Shown here in pieces: positions 40,626 to 52,969 of a stretch of DNA of 64,000 nucleotides (position 1 is its first letter; each line of letters begins with the position of its first letter). The DNA lies in contig WSYH01000266.1 in assembly GCA_036426205.1 (NCBI GenBank), positions 175,010-239,009 of the forward strand, in the 5' to 3' direction. This DNA comes from Ascaphus truei (taxonomy: Eukaryota; Chordata; Amphibia; Anura; Ascaphidae). Both the position numbers and the translations under genes were made by a program. The notes beneath the pieces are model-generated. The model saw nothing but the letters and a program-made list of their open reading frames with translations. It did no database searches and was not told the DNA's origin.

Positions 40626-43600
40626 TTATTGCAGGATTGTGGTGATATCTATTCCCGGGATGTCTGTCTGTGCCAGCCAGGGCTCCCAGACTTTTAGAAA
40701 ATTTGAGCCGGTGTCGTTAACCAAACTCGTCAACTGTTCCATCCGGCAGACAAACCAAATTCTATTTCTAATCTTGGGGATAATTGGAATCTCTGGTTGT
40801 TTCCATACTGCTGCAATCTCGCATCTGGTGGCTGTAGCCAGATGTGCGATCAATTTATGTGTGGCATTAGATAGCCCCTTGACTCGTCTGCCCAATAGGA
40901 ACAGCCACGGGTCTAAGGGGATTTCCACTTCTAGCAGTCTCTGAAGCCAATCTTTAATCTCCTCCCAAAGCGGGTTTACCTTCGTACAAGACCACAGCAT
41001 ATGGAATAAGTCCGCTCTCTCTCCGCACTGCTTGGGGCAGAGCGGAGAGTAGCCTTTGACAAATTTAGATAATTTGGCGGGCGTGTAATACCACCTCATC
41101 AGGACTTTATATGCGTTCTCCTTTAATGTGGTGCAGATGGAGCTTTTGGCCGCCATCTGCAGGATCTTATCCCAGTCTTCGTCTTCTAATGTCTCTCCCA
41201 TATCTGCTTCCCACTGTCTCATGTAGGCAAGTTTGGGTTGGTCGTCCGTCTTCGGGCACACTACTTCCCTGTACATTCTAGATGTTAGTCCCCTTGTGTC
41301 CGAATCTCTTGAACAGAGCTGCTCAAAATTTGTTCTCCGAGGCCGAGTTGGGGCTTCATTGTAGAAGGCCCTGATCTGGAGGTATCTAAAGAATTCAGTG
41401 TTTGGTAAATTGTTCTCCTCTTTAATGTGATCAAATGTTTTTATATGTTGCCTGCCCTCCAGATCTTTTAGGCGGAGATACCCTGCTTGAATCCATTTTG
41501 AGAAAGTGGAGCTATCCATACCTGGAGCAAAGTTTAGGTTCCCCCATAGGGGAGTCATCAGAGAGTTCAGGGATGTGAGATGGCACTTGAACTTAACCGC
41601 GTCCCAGACTTTCAAGGAGTTGACCATGGTCTGCAGCGGAGTCCGCATAGCGGCCCGACTTTTTTTGGGCAACCAAATTAGGTTCCTAATATCTATTGGT
41701 GTGCAGCATGTTTTTTCTAGCGCTACCCACCTCCGAAGGTTCGCTGCACAATCTGGCTCAATTGGGCTGCTTTGTAGTAGGCGAACAAGCATGGCACCCC
41801 CAACCCTCCTCTTAAGGTCGGCCTCCTCAAGATCGCTTTGTTAATTCGTGGGTTTTTCTTATTCCAGATAAACTTTGTTATTAAGGACTGAAGCGAGAGG
41901 ATATCTTCTTGTATCAGGGGGATCGGGAGGGCCTGAAAAAGGTACAGCACTCGTGGCAGGAGATTCATCCTCACACTATGAATACGGCCTATCCACGAGA
42001 TACTGTACTCCGCCCATCTCCGGAGATCCTCACGGAGAGTCCGAAACAACCTGGGATAATTTGCTTTATATAAAGCCTTATATTCTTTCGTGATATATAC
42101 CCCTAAATACTTAATCATAGAGGGTTGCCATTTAAAATTAAAATTGAGTCCAATTAGTTTTTCTACTGGTTTGGGTAAATTTATATTGAGGGCTTCCGAT
42201 TTGGCCTGATTAATTTTGAACCCAGAAATTTGTTTAAAGGTCCCCAGAATTGAGAAGACATTGGGCAGGGAGGTGAGAGGCTGTGATAATGTCAGGATCA
42301 CATCATCTGCGTAGAGCGCCACTTTGTGTGACTGCCCTTTTACAGCTATGCCCGTAATATCCGGGTTGTTTCTGATATGTGCCGCCAAGGGTTCCACGCA
42401 GAGGGCGAACAACAAAGGGGACAGCGGGCATCCCTGGCGTGTGCCACTCTTAATTTGAAATTGCTCTGATGGGAATCCCTGGTGTCTCACCCTTGCCGTT
42501 GGCCCCTCGTAGAGGGCCATGATGGCCTCCAAGAGGCGTCCCTCAAAGCCAAATGCCCCAAGCATCCCTCTCAAATAGGGCCAATCGATTCGATCGAAGG
42601 CTTTCTCCGCGTCCAGACTTAGTACCATTGACGGGATATTCTGTTTCTGTGCCAAATCCACCAAATCTATTATCCGTCTGGTATTGTCCGCCGCTTGCCT
42701 TCCTCCGATGAACCCCACCTGATCTGGATGAACTAACCTGGGAAGGACGATACCCACTCTATTAGCTAGTAATTTGGAGAAAATTTTTACATCCGTATTA
42801 ATCAGCGAGATGGGCCGGTAGCTCTTACAGTCTGCCGGGTCCTTACCAGGTTTATGGATCAGGGAGATTGACGCCTGAAGCATCTGAGCTGGGAACGAGG
42901 CCCCGTGTAGTATAGAGTTAAATAGCTTCAATAGATGTGGGGCTAAAATTTTCAGGTATTTTTTATAGTATAAGTTGGAGAAGCCATCTGGGCCGGGCGC
43001 TTTGGCAGGCTTAAGTGACTTTACAACTACCGTTAACTCTTCTAAAGAGAAGTCCGTCTGTAACGCTTCTTTCTCCACCCTGCTCAAGGTCGGTAATTTG
43101 GCTTCTTTTAAGAATTCCCCGAGAATATCCCTCGTCTTTTGATTGTGTATGACCTTACCCCCATCGTATAGCGTCTCGTAGTAGCTTTTGAACTCTGCCA
43201 CGATCCGCTTAGGATTAGAAGTAAGCTCACCCCCTTGTGTGCGAATAGTTTGTATATGATAATTCGGAATTTTGTTTTGAAGTCGATTTGCTAATAGGGT
43301 GTCCGGCTTGTTCGCCCTCTCAAAGTACCTACGTCTGGACCAACTCATCTCCTTTTCTGCCCGGGAGGCCAGTTTTATATTCAACTGCTGTTTGGTTTCT
43401 GCCAAAGCACGCAGTGTGTCCTGATTCCTAGATACTTTGTGCGCCTTGGATAGGGTCGCTAGTTTGTCTTGTAGGACTTTTATCTGTTTCTCCTGATCCC
43501 TCCGGCGCCTAGCAGCTAGACACATGAGGGAGCCTCTGAGAGTCGCCTTATGGGCTTCCCATAGGGTGGTGTCGGAAGAAACACTCCCCACGTTCTCAGT

Positions 43601-44419
43601 GAAGAAATCCTTAATCCTCTCACCAATTTCTCTCTGCAAGTTTGGGATTTTTAGTAACAGCTCGTTTAGCCTCCAGTTTGCTCCAGGTCTGTCTAGTAAG
43701 TTTAGAGTGCACCGCAGCTCGATAGGTGCGTGGTCGGACCACGAAATATCGTGGATCCCTGTGTGGGAGACCACTGGGACCAGTCTGTTTGATACTAGGA
43801 AGTAGTCCAGCCTGCTGTATCTGTTATGGGGGTGGGAGAAGAAGGTATAATCTCTACTTTGGGGATGCTGTTCTCGCCATATATCTACCAATTGGCAATC
43901 CTTCAATCCCTGCGTGATTTGCCGAATATCGAGCTTAGGGGGGAGACTAGCGGCCGTGCACCGGTCTAACTTGGGATTCAGTGTCCTGTTGAAATCGCCC
44001 GCTATGATCATGTTTCCCTTGGCTACCTTTTGGAGTTTTCGGAAGAAAAGGGAAAAGAAATCAGTTGATGTTTCACAGGGTGCGTATACTGATGCTAATG
44101 TAAGCGGTTTCCCGTGGATTGATCCCACCAGAATTAGAAATCTGCCCTCTTTATCTGCCACCTTTTTCTCAACTGTGAAATCTATCCTATTGTGTATGGC
44201 TATCGCTACCCCTCTCTTTTTCACTTGGGCGGATGCCAAATGTACTACCCGGAAATCTTTGTCTAAAAATTTTGGGTAGCTGTTCCTAGAAAAGTGTGTC
44301 TCTTGGAGAAAGAGGAGGTCGGCTTTGAGACGTTTGTAATCCCTGAGAGCTAGCTTGCGCTTCGCCGGACCGTTAAACCCCTTAACGTTGTGAGAGATAC
44401 ACCGGACCTCGTTATTCAT
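40626..44419 (-). pseudogene. L1 J ORF2 (endonuclease-RT), one frameshift
   Basis: An 898-codon frame (44419-41723) followed by about 370 codons in the next frame (to 40626), together about 1265 residues, the usual L1 ORF2 length. Endonuclease: CISHNVKG, LLFLQETHF, SVYAP, MIIAGDFN, SRLDYFLVS, SWSDHAPIEL, all APE-type catalytic segments. RT: KAPGPDGFSN, SYRPISLINTDVKI, LSLDAEKAFDRIDW (motif A), GTRQGCPLSPLLFALCVEPL (motif B), LYADDVILTL (motif C). C-terminus: CPKQCGERADLFHMLWSC, the CCHC-type zinc motif. The shift lies near 41730, between AYYKAAQLSQIVQ and RRWVALEKTCC. ORF2p nicks the target and copies L1 RNA. If the shift is an assembly error the ORF would be intact. Confidence 0.9.
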
Positions 44420-46014
44420 AGTACTTTATTTGTGACCTGATTCCGTCGGTGTCTTCCTGAGCCATTCTGAGTTCTCCGGATGGCGTGGGGATCCCGATCC
44501 CTGTCTCTTTTATTCCGTCGCCGCCTTTCTTCTGCGCCCTGCCAGGGGAGTAGGGTATGTGGTGGGGGAAAGTGGTACAGAGGGAAAACACATCAGGGAG
44601 GACAACGAGAAGACAACAACACAAATACATGTAAACAAACAGAACCATGGTATCGGCTCTAGGACTTCCCTGTCCCACAGCCCATCCCATTGCCTTTAAT
44701 AAACACACAAACAGTACCCTGGAGGTCCCAGAGGGCCCCAGGGTAAATGCCCGGAAGTAAATCCTTCCATCTGGACCCTCCTCCCTCCCTGTCCAGCACC
44801 ATAGTCCCTCTTGCGGACCATGGGATTCCGGGACTTTAACAGGGGCGCGGGCTGGGCGCAACTCCCTGTCGTGGAAGCACATGCCTGCGGGCAGGGTTGG
44901 TGACAGACTCCCGACCACCCGCCGGCTACTGCTAAACATCCTCGCGCAGCCACCTCCTCCCCCAACTGGGTCTGATTTCAGGCGACCCTTAAATCCCTTA
45001 ACCTACATGTCTAGTTGTGTCTATTAGTATCTAAGCCTAACTGCCGTGCTCTGGCCTGATTGTAAAGTCTGGGGACGCACGGAGCCGAACCCCCCCCCCC
45101 CCCCCGGGACCTCCTTCTATTCTGCTTGTGGCCCCCCCTGCTTCCTCCACTGGCCTGTCCTCTCCCTTGCTTACCTCTGCCTAGGTGGCCGCTAGATTCC
45201 CTCTTCCTGCCTTGTGTACTAGGCCTCCCTCTCCTTCACCCCTCCCCCCCCCCCCCTGCTTCCTGGGTATCTCGCACTCTTGTCGCGCCCTTCCCACTCT
45301 GTTCTGGGGCTGCTCCGGTGTCCTCCCTGCCCGGCACTCCTTCCCGCAGATTAGCTGCCTCCCCTCCGTGTCCACTGGGCGGCCGTACCCCTCTCCGGCA
45401 GTGGAGCTCGCGTGCCTCCGCCGGGGGGAGCCGGGACCCGACCCGTGACGCACTTCCGGTGGGACAGCCCCTCTGCCGGAGCCTGTCGGGCGACGCAGCA
45501 GTGGGTCGGCAGATGGGGGCCAGACGAGGGTGGAGACGGTCGCAGCCGGGAGCGGGCGCACTCTGCCTACGCTGCCTGTGACTACAACACAGCCGCCGCC
45601 ATGATGCTTGCCGCGCTGAGAGCCGGGTATCCGGGACTCCGCGGCGCCGCCGGAACCTGTCAAGTGATGCAGCAGTGGGTTGGCAGATGGGGGCCGGACG
45701 AGGGCGGAGACAGTCGCAGCCGGAGGCGGGCGCACTCTGATCATCAGTCTGTCCCGCCAAACCAGCAGCCGCCATGATACTTGCCGCGCTTTCTCTCCTT
45801 CTTTGCCAGGTAAGGCTAGTAACGCCATTTTGGAGGGTTTTCTTCACCATTGCAGGGTTTGTTGCAGGTGGGTGTATTCACTCCCTCTGGTCTCCTTGGG
45901 CACCTTCTGAGGTCGAGGTGGGCCTTAGAGCAGCATTCATCAGTGGGCAACTAGCAACTTAACATGGAACTTATATACCTTGAACTATGATTTGCGGCGT
46001 CTTGTATGATGTTA
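44420..46014 (-). other. L1 J intergenic region with GC-rich tandem repeat
   Basis: Unusually long for an L1 spacer. The part nearest ORF2 (44412-44939) is partly similar to the region upstream of ORF2 in L1 K (48866-49295), for example WTGREEGP wording in one frame, so it belongs to this L1 family. The GC-rich middle contains C14 and C18 runs and a two-copy repeat of about 175 bp (45477-45565 and 45652-45741) with GCAGCAGTGGGT(C/T)GGCAGATG. Open frames here (up to 215 codons) have no domain and are best read as composition. Confidence 0.6.
45477..45745. repeat. 175-bp GC-rich direct repeat
   Basis: Two copies of an about 90-bp segment, period 175, about 85 percent alike, both containing GGCAGATGGGGGCC and GCGGGCGCACTCTG. 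This resembles promoter monomers of L1 5' UTRs, but it lies between ORF1 and ORF2. Confidence 0.8.
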
Positions 46015-46970
46015 CTAAGCGTCTGTATCCGCTCTGTCTTTGCGCCGCTCCGCTGTTTTGGGCACTTTTTCCCATTCCGCCGGGCGCGGGGGACGCGCCT
46101 CCGGGGTCCCCGGGCCTGTGGTTGCAGCTGTTATGCCCAGCTTTTTGAGGAATGCGGCCCCCTCTGAGTGGTGTTTAATGGTGTGGGAGCGGCCGTTTCT
46201 TATCACCACCAGGGCGAAAGGGAAAGCCCAGCGATAGCGGACGTCTGCGTCACGTAGGGCTCTTGTGATGGGGAATAGCGTCCTCCGCCTCGCAAGGGTA
46301 AGAGGGGAGAGATCCTGGAAAATCGCCATGGTGATTCCCTCATAGGTTACCGCCGGCATAGCCCGTGTAATCTTACAGATCTCCTCCTTTGTTCTGTAAT
46401 GGTGCAGGCGGAGGATCACGTCCCGGGGAGGGTTGTTGGGCATTGGGCGCGAACGCAGGGCGCGATGGCAGCGATCCATTGTTAGCTCAGCCTCCGTTTT
46501 GCCTGGCAATATGCTGCTCATCCACCTATTGAGCAGGGCCTCGGGATCTAGGATCTCCTCGGGTATCCCCCGTATGCGCAGGTTATTGCGCCTGTCGCGA
46601 TTCTCGCTGTCCTCTTGCCTGTCCTCGAGCTCCGCTACTCTGCGCTCCAGGTCCCCCATCCGTGTATTTGTTTCCCGATGGCACCGGGAGCTTTCCTCCA
46701 TTTTTTTTCTTCAAGCTCGTTCGTGCGGGTGCCGATCTGTAGCATGTCTTTGCGGAGACTCTCCACTTCCCCCCTGAAGAACGACTTTAAATCTACTAGC
46801 AACCGAGCAATTTCTTTCTTTATTATCCCTGTCTGTTCTGTCCCCTCCATCTCTGGTGCCGAGTCTGAGTCTGTGCCTGCAGGGATCTCCTCTGGCCTTG
46901 CTTTGCTTCCCCCTGTGAAGTATGATCGCACGTCCGTTTTTCGTTTATTTTTCTGCCTTGTTGTGGCCAT
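46015..46970 (-). pseudogene. L1 J ORF1 (RNA-binding protein), one frameshift
   Basis: Starts MATTRQKNKRKTDVRS at 46970, with an acidic segment and a coiled coil (EIARLLVDLKSFFRGEVESL). A shift in an A8 run (minus strand, about 46700-46708) moves to the frame of RMGDLERRVAELEDRQEDSE. The RRM-type domain then begins NRDRRNNLRIRGIPEE, a hallmark of L1 ORF1p, followed by the C-terminal domain (VILRLHHYRTKEEI, ITMAIFQDLSP, YRWAFPFALVV). The protein ends at 46015. Length about 320 residues, normal for the family. ORF1p trimerises and coats L1 RNA. The homopolymer site makes a sequencing error possible. Confidence 0.85.
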
Positions 46971-47138
46971 AATTCCTCAAAAGTGATATGTGACTGTTCC
47001 GCAGAGGTTCACACTCGTGGTGCTATTATTGAAACTAGGGTAACTGCGCCGAGAATGTCTTTTATTAGCTAATTTGTGCCGGTGGGTATTGGAGCTGCTG
47101 CACTACACTTCCATCCACATACCCGTAGCCACGCCTCC

Positions 47139-47153
47139 ACCACTTTTGATTTT
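47139..47153. repeat. Target-site duplication of L1 J (right copy)
   Basis: ACCACTTTTGATTTT, exact match to 40166-40180, at the 5' end of L1 J. Confidence 0.9.
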
Positions 47154-49320
47154 AAACAACTGTGAGGAGAAGCCCTGGTGGATCACCCTCGCTGCTGGAG
47201 CTGTGTACAGCACTTTTATTGCCCTTAGAATTTTATCCCGAATCCAAATGCCCCAAGCGTGGACTCCAAGTATGGCCAGTCTATCCTGTCAAAGGCTTTC
47301 TCCACGTCAAGGCTTAACACCAGGCCCTGAGCCTTGCTGGCTTCCACAAAGTCAATTAAATCTACAATCCTTCTGTTATTGTCGGCCGCTTGTCTATCTC
47401 TAATAAAGCCAACTTGGTCCGGATGGATAGCGCTTAATCTATTGGCCAGTAATTTAGAATAGATCTTAACGTCCAAATTGATCAATGATATTGGCCTGTA
47501 ACTTTGGCAATTTGTGGGATCTTTATCTTTCTTGTGAATCAAGGAGATCGATGCCTGGAGCATGTGCTCTGAGAAGGGCTCTCCCGCTAGGACCCCATTA
47601 AATAACCTAAGCAAATGTGGGTCTAGGATATCTATAAATTTTTTGTAGTAGAAATTAGAGAACCCATTTGGGCCCGGGGCTTTAGAGGACTTCAGGTTTT
47701 TAACAACCTCTGTTAGCTCCTCCAATGTAAAATCACTCTGAACTGCCTCGCGCTCCAACTCGTTCAAGCTTGGCAGGGCAGCCTCTGCTAAGAATTCTTG
47801 CAGTATCCCACTTGTCTTAATGTTATGAGCCACCTTCTCCCCATTGTATAACTGCTCATAATAGGCTTTAAACTCTTCCACTATACGTTTGGGGTTAGAG
47901 GATAACTCCCCTGTTTTTGTCCTTATTGTTTGTATGTTATAATTTGATTGTCTATTGCGGAGTCTGTTGGCTAACATAGTGTCCGGTTTCTTGGCTTTCT
48001 CAAAAATTTTCCTCCGTGTCCAACTCAAGTCTTTCTCGGCCCGGGATGTGAGGAGGAGGTTAAGCTCAATCCTTACATCCTTCAGCTCCTTTAAGGTATC
48101 TCCTCTAACTGATCGGCTATGAAGTGTAGAGAGCTCATGTAACCTCTTATATAGCCAGTTTGGCGTCTCTTTGTTTCTTTCCCCTAGCTGCTATGCTTAT
48201 TAGAACCCCTCTCATCGTGGCTTTATGAGCTTCCCACAACATTGTGTGGGATTCCACACTGCCCATGTTAATTTGGAAGAACTGCCTAATCTCCTCCTTG
48301 ACCGACTGCACTAGTTCCGGTATCTTAATCAATGATTCGTTAAGCTTCCAGTTTGCTCCCGGGCTAACAGATCTAATTTGTGTGCATGGTACCAATAGGG
48401 GCCCAGTGCCCGTCTGTCTATTTCTTTGCTATTTTGTGTATTTATCTATCCAGGGATCCATAACTTTATTGGAGTCACCTGCTAAGATCACATTCCCTTC
48501 TGCCCAGTGCTGGAGTGTCAGGAAAAACGAGTCAAAAAATTTAGGTTCATTTTCACACGGAGCGTAGACGCAGGCCAACGTTACCCTGCACGGCTGCAAT
48601 AGCCCTACCAGAATCAGATATCTCCCACCAGTGTCTCACTTCACTCTCTCTACTTGGAAGGGGAATTTGTTACTAAAGATGATAGCAACCCCTTTTTTTC
48701 TTTTCTGTTGCAGAGGCCAGGAAAAACTGCCTGTAGCCTTTGTCCAGAAAACCCGGGCTACTGCTTGTGCTAAAATGTGTCTCTTGTAAGAAGAGAACAT
48801 CTGCGCCCCTCCGTCTGAATTCGGAGAAGGCAATTTTACGCTTTCTCGGGCTGTTAGACCCTTTTTCATTTTGGGAGATAAACGTTACAGCCATATTTTT
48901 GTGTTGTGGGGATCGCTGTGTATATTGTGTAACCAATTCCTACCCAGCATCCGTGGCCATGCGTAGTACCCAAACCGGCGTTGTCGATTCTGTCTGGACT
49001 CAGCTCCTTCTCCGGGGGAATCTGGGATGAGGAGGGAAAGAAACAGAGGGGAGAGACACGGACAACAGAGAACATTGACATACATGTAAAAACCATATTG
49101 GTCTCTAAAGACCTAAGGTTCGACGCCCGGGGGTATCGCCCCTGCCCTGGACCCTCCTCCCTCCCAGTCCAGGCCCATGGTACACCTTGCCGCCCATGGT
49201 TTCCCGGGTCTTTGGCGGGGTTGCGAGTTGGACCCACCCCAGCAGCGCATGCCTACGGGTAAGGTTGGTGGCAGTCTCCTGCCCCCCGCCGGCAACTGTT
49301 GCTATATTTCAGCAAAACTG
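47154..49320 (-). mobile_element. Older L1 (K), part right of the nested L1
   Basis: Minus-strand ORF2 of the same family, in pieces. The EN start (48910-48636) has FLQETHFSTSSSPGF. A middle piece (48395-48147) has GANWKLNESLIKIPELVQ. The RT (48028-47225) has KAPGPNGFSNFYYKKF, SYRPISLINLDVKI and LSLDVEKAFDRIDWPYLEST. At 47225 it runs into the insertion site of J. The intergenic region continues to about 49320. Many indels show it is older than J. Confidence 0.85.
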
Positions 49321-49865
49321 CTTTTGAAGATCTAAGATATCTGACTCTAACCAAGCACCCATTTAACTAAACTAACTTAAATGTCACCAAAAAACTAACC
49401 AAACTATTTCTGAGTATGCCATGCCTCCCCCTAGTGTGTTCTAACTACCTCCCCCTCTTCCCCCTGATACCCCTTAGTGATATCCTGCCTGTTAATACTC
49501 TCACGGTAACAATAATGACTTTTATAACAATGTCCTCATTATGTGCAGAATGAGGTCACTTACAATAAAATGAAACCTCCATAGAAATCTTACTCTGCTG
49601 CAAAATTCCTGGGTCTCTAACTTATTGCAACACACACATCCTCCTTCCAGTCACTTTGTGTCTCATCAGTAGTTCCTTATACTACGTAACTTGCTTAATA
49701 GTTTTCAAAGCAGTCCCTAGAGCCGTGTTGTTTAATAAGGGTTCCTTGAGTATCCCTAAATGGTTCCCTGCAATTTTCAGGTCATTTGACAATTGTACTA
49801 AATACAGAAGCATTTACAATGTACAGTACAGAGAGTTGGGGTTCCTTACAAATGCATCTATTGTG
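49321..49865. other. No gene recognised
   Basis: AT-rich, without coding signals. It may include the 5' end of L1 K, which could not be placed. Confidence 0.35.
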
Positions 49866-50030
49866 TTGTATGTCTTTATTTATATAGCGACAAAAGTGTA
49901 CTCAGCACTTCACAGAGAATACAGTACAGGGAATTATAATTATACAATAAGTGCAGCAAAATCAGACAATAGGAAAGGAAATCCCTGCCCCGAAGAGCTT
50001 ACAATCTAAGAGGTTTGATGGGGAACTTAC
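49866..50030 (-). mobile_element. SINE-like dispersed repeat, copy 1
   Basis: Plus-strand text TTTATTTATATAGCG...TCCCTGCCCCGAAGAGCTTACAATCTAA is the reverse complement of the copy at 62335-62525 (ATTAGATTGTAAGCTCTCGG...TATATAAATAAA). This pair of end motifs is familiar from a widespread vertebrate SINE-like family, here recognised from memory rather than by a search. No Pol III boxes were confirmed. Confidence 0.6.
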
Positions 50031-50640
50031 AGAGACAGCAGGTGAGGGAATAAGTGCTGTAGATGGCAGTGCTTGGCCACAATGGGTGGTAGGAGTGGCT
50101 GAGTGTGGGACAGTAACCATGAGTGCAGGCTGTTGGGATGCTTTGTGGGGTGAGTTTTAAGGTTAGTCACTATTTTAATGAGAGGGTTACCCAATTTTCA
50201 GCGGAAGAGATGGCAGGGAGGCGTGGGTGAGATCAGGTGTGTATGTCTGGGTTCAGGCTTAGGGGAGATCCCCAGCAGCAGGAAGGAGTAGATAAAGGGT
50301 GTGAACAGAGGATTTGTGTGAAGTTGATGGAAGCAATGTGTATAAATAATGGTGCAGTGGGGGGTGGGGAGAGAACAGAAACTCTCACAAAGAGTGAGGA
50401 GACAGTAAACGGAAAAAGCAATAGGGAGGGCATAGTGAGATGCAGGAGGAGAGACTTCCCAGATACTGGGGGATAGGAAGTGTACAAAGAATCACAGTGT
50501 ATCGAAAGTAAAAAAGTAAAGTTCTCACAGTTGCAAAGTTGTTGTGCAGAGTCCCGATCTTCCTCCAATCTTCACCTCCAATTTCAACTCCAAAATTAAC
50601 TCTGCCACACACTTTTGATGTTACACTTATAATGGGACAC
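50031..50640. other. No gene recognised
   Basis: Purine-rich sequence with small open frames on both strands and no domain. The frames overlap and contradict each other. Confidence 0.35.
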
Positions 50641-50642
50641 AG

Positions 50643-50880
50643 TATTAGAGAGGGTTGGGGTTTCTTACAATACATCTGATGTCAGACGCGCTATTAGAGA
50701 GGGTTGGGGTTCATTATAATGTATCTGATCTCAGACACGCTATTAGCGAGGGTTGGGGTTCCTTACAATGCATCTGATCTCAGACGCACTATTAGAGAGG
50801 GTTAGGTTTCTTTACAATGATTCTGATAAACGCGCTATTAGAGAGGGTTGGGGTTCCTCAGAATTTCACATAGGGATCCT
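50643..50880. repeat. 49-bp minisatellite, five units
   Basis: TATTAGAGAGGGTTGGGGTT recurs at 50643, 50692, 50741, 50790 and 50836 (one-base variants in places), followed each time by TTACAAT-CATCTGATCTCAGACGC. The last unit is three bases shorter. Confidence 0.9.
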
Positions 50881-51335
50881 TCACCAGAAAAGGATGGAAA
50901 CTGCTGTCCTAGAGCTTTATCTTTTTGCAGCAAATAAACTCCTTTCGATCCCTTTGTGTCTGTCTCATCGATAGAACTTATACTAATTCTGCAGCCAAGT
51001 GATTCTCTGTAGACCTCATATTCAATACTTCCCTTCCTTACCCCTATATACAGGGGTGAATGTCTCTAAATGTCTGACTCACACATGCATGCACGCAAAC
51101 ACGCTAAGTTTCTGTGCGCGTGACCTCAGCCGATCGCAGAGTACAATGTACTATTAATTTCTGATCATTTTATACTGCACCTCTAAAAATTGCTCTGTTT
51201 TATCACTTCTCCTGAGATAATAAAATTATGCTTACATGTATTTAAGGCATTTTAGTAACATAAAAATTAAACATTTTAATTTAATTTACTGTAGGTCCCT
51301 ATTTCAGTTATTTTTCTAAGCTCTGATTGTACAGT
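50881..51335. other. No gene recognised
   Basis: AT-rich sequence without motif or frame of note. Confidence 0.35.
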
Positions 51336-51339
51336 ACAT

Positions 51340-51585
51340 GGTTCCCGGCTCTCCTGCCCCCCACCCCGGCTCTCCAGCCCTCCATCCCCTGGCTCTCCAG
51401 CGACCGTCCCCCCGGCTCTCCAGCTACCCGTCCCCCTGGCTCTCCAGCTCCCCGTCCCCCTGGCTCTCCAGCTCCCCTTCCCCCGGCTCTCCAGCTCCCA
51501 GTCCCACCGGCTCTCCATCCCCCCATCCCCCCGGCTCACCAGCGCCCATCCCCCCGGCTCTCCGGCTCCCCGGCTCTCTGGCCGG
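51340..51585. repeat. CCGGCTCTCCAGC-type minisatellite
   Basis: About ten imperfect units of roughly 20-24 bp built on (C)CCGGCTCTCCAGC and CCC(G/A)TCCC. Long frames on both strands (PGSPAP, GSWRAGGT) follow from the repeat and are not genes. Confidence 0.9.
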
Positions 51586-51919
51586 TGCAAGGTGAATGTG
51601 TCCCTCTCTCAGGAGGAGCAGTATAGAAGGGGTGGAAGGAAGATTGTAGATATATGTACTTGACCCTGTACTTTGGTTTTAGATTTAAAATTGTTTTTTA
51701 TGTTTCGGATTATTGGGAAAAAGTGAATTTGAAAATGAAATCATAACGTTGTGTAATCTGGAGCTGTTTATTACTTCCTATTGAAATATTTTGCATTTAA
51801 AAAAAACAATGATAATAAATAATAACACAGTGTTTGTAACTTTATGATATGTGTATATCTTTAATAATAAGTCTGTTGGTCTATCTGTTAGAGCCATAGC
51901 TCCATGACAATAAAACCTA
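51586..51919. other. No gene recognised
   Basis: AT-rich spacer without coding signals. Confidence 0.35.
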
Positions 51920-52547
51920 TGTAACAGGGCATGTCCAGCTGTACCTGTTTCTCTCCACATAGTGTATCTGCTATGTAATCCCTGTTAGATCCAGGCTTTA
52001 GCAGGTTAATCTGTGGGCCATTGACCCCCCACCCCCTCTTCTGCTTCCCCAGAAAGTGAAGGAAGGTCTGTGGTGACTCATGGCCTGTGTACAGCCCCTT
52101 GGAGGTGGGTACAGTCCATGAGCCCACCCCTTCCAGAAGTTTCTAGGGGAGTAGCCTAAAAGTTAGAGGACTTACCCTCAACCCTGGAGAGGGTGAGGTT
52201 GTGCTTGCCCCCTGCTCCTCATGTAGTAAGGAGGGTGAGAGTGTCCCTCTCTGAGCCCTGGCTAGGGTGAAGGAAAGTGAACATGGTGGGAGCTGTGAGT
52301 CTTCCCCATGGCGGGGTAAGCTTGCTCATTTTAGGCTGGCCAACCTAATGACCACCTGGAGCAGAGCACTAGGAAGAAGGTGCACTGTCTAGAAAGTCTG
52401 GGGCTAGAAGTGGAGTGTGATATGCTGCTAGAAGAGATGCTGCAGAATGCTCTATAATAAAAGTACATTTCAAGATACCTCTGCCTCTGGTGTCAGTTCC
52501 TGGGCAGGAGGGAGGTAATTGTGTAGTGATGAGGGCTGACACCTACA
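51920..52547 (+). repeat. Probable LTR of an unidentified retroelement
   Basis: 628 bp with TGTAACAGGG at the start and CACCTACA at the end. AATAAA lies at about 52455, 90 bp before the end, in the R/U5 position. TGGGATCCATCACTG, five bases after the end, could be a primer-binding site. A short non-repetitive internal stretch follows to about 52700 with no recognisable gag. Confidence 0.5.
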
Positions 52548-52969
52548 CTTCGTGGGATCCATCACTGCTGGAGGTGCTGACACCACCATGACGAACTCAG
52601 AGATCTACATGAGCCAGTCCTGTTCCTGTCTCCTTAACATCATGCAGACAACTCAGACCTCCTGTAAACCAACAGGTAGAGCACCATATCAGCGAGGTAA
52701 TGCGCCCACTCACATACACTGGTCCCTAAGTCAGGTTGGGGGGGGGGGGACATGTGTTACACCTAGAAAGCTGAAACTGTGCAGGCGTACAAAGGGGACA
52801 CTCTATTAGTTATTACAATTTTCTATATATAAAAGCCAGCAGGTGTTGTACCTGGTAGGCTATGTATATGGCATGTGACATCCCAATGTACATAGCCTGG
52901 TGGCAGATAGGGAGAGTAATCGTTAAAAAATGTAGACAGAAATTAGATGAAGACAGAAAGAGAGGAAGT
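52548..52969. other. No gene recognised; possible retroelement leader
   Basis: An 85-codon frame at 52552-52809 overlaps the putative primer-binding site and has no domain. A G11 run lies at 52739. The rest is featureless. Confidence 0.35.

Larger units (their letters stand above)
40181..47138 (-). mobile_element. Near full-length L1 (J) inserted into L1 K
   Basis: A 6.96-kb minus-strand L1-clade LINE flanked by 15-bp target duplications. It has a 5' UTR (46971-47138), ORF1 (46970-46015), a 1.6-kb intergenic region, ORF2 (44419-40626), a 3' UTR with AATAAA (about 40212-40220) and a poly(A). ORF1 and ORF2 each carry a single frameshift. It is the most complete element in the window. Confidence 0.9.

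Noticed and set aside
45181..45850. Overlapping 204-215-codon frames in the L1 spacer as a third L1 ORF
   Set aside because: Arg/Pro/Gly-rich in GC-rich repeats, open in several frames, with no domain or conservation seen in L1 K.
51276..51626. Gly/Ala/Trp-rich or Pro-rich proteins
   Set aside because: Produced by the CCGGCTCTCCAGC minisatellite on both strands.
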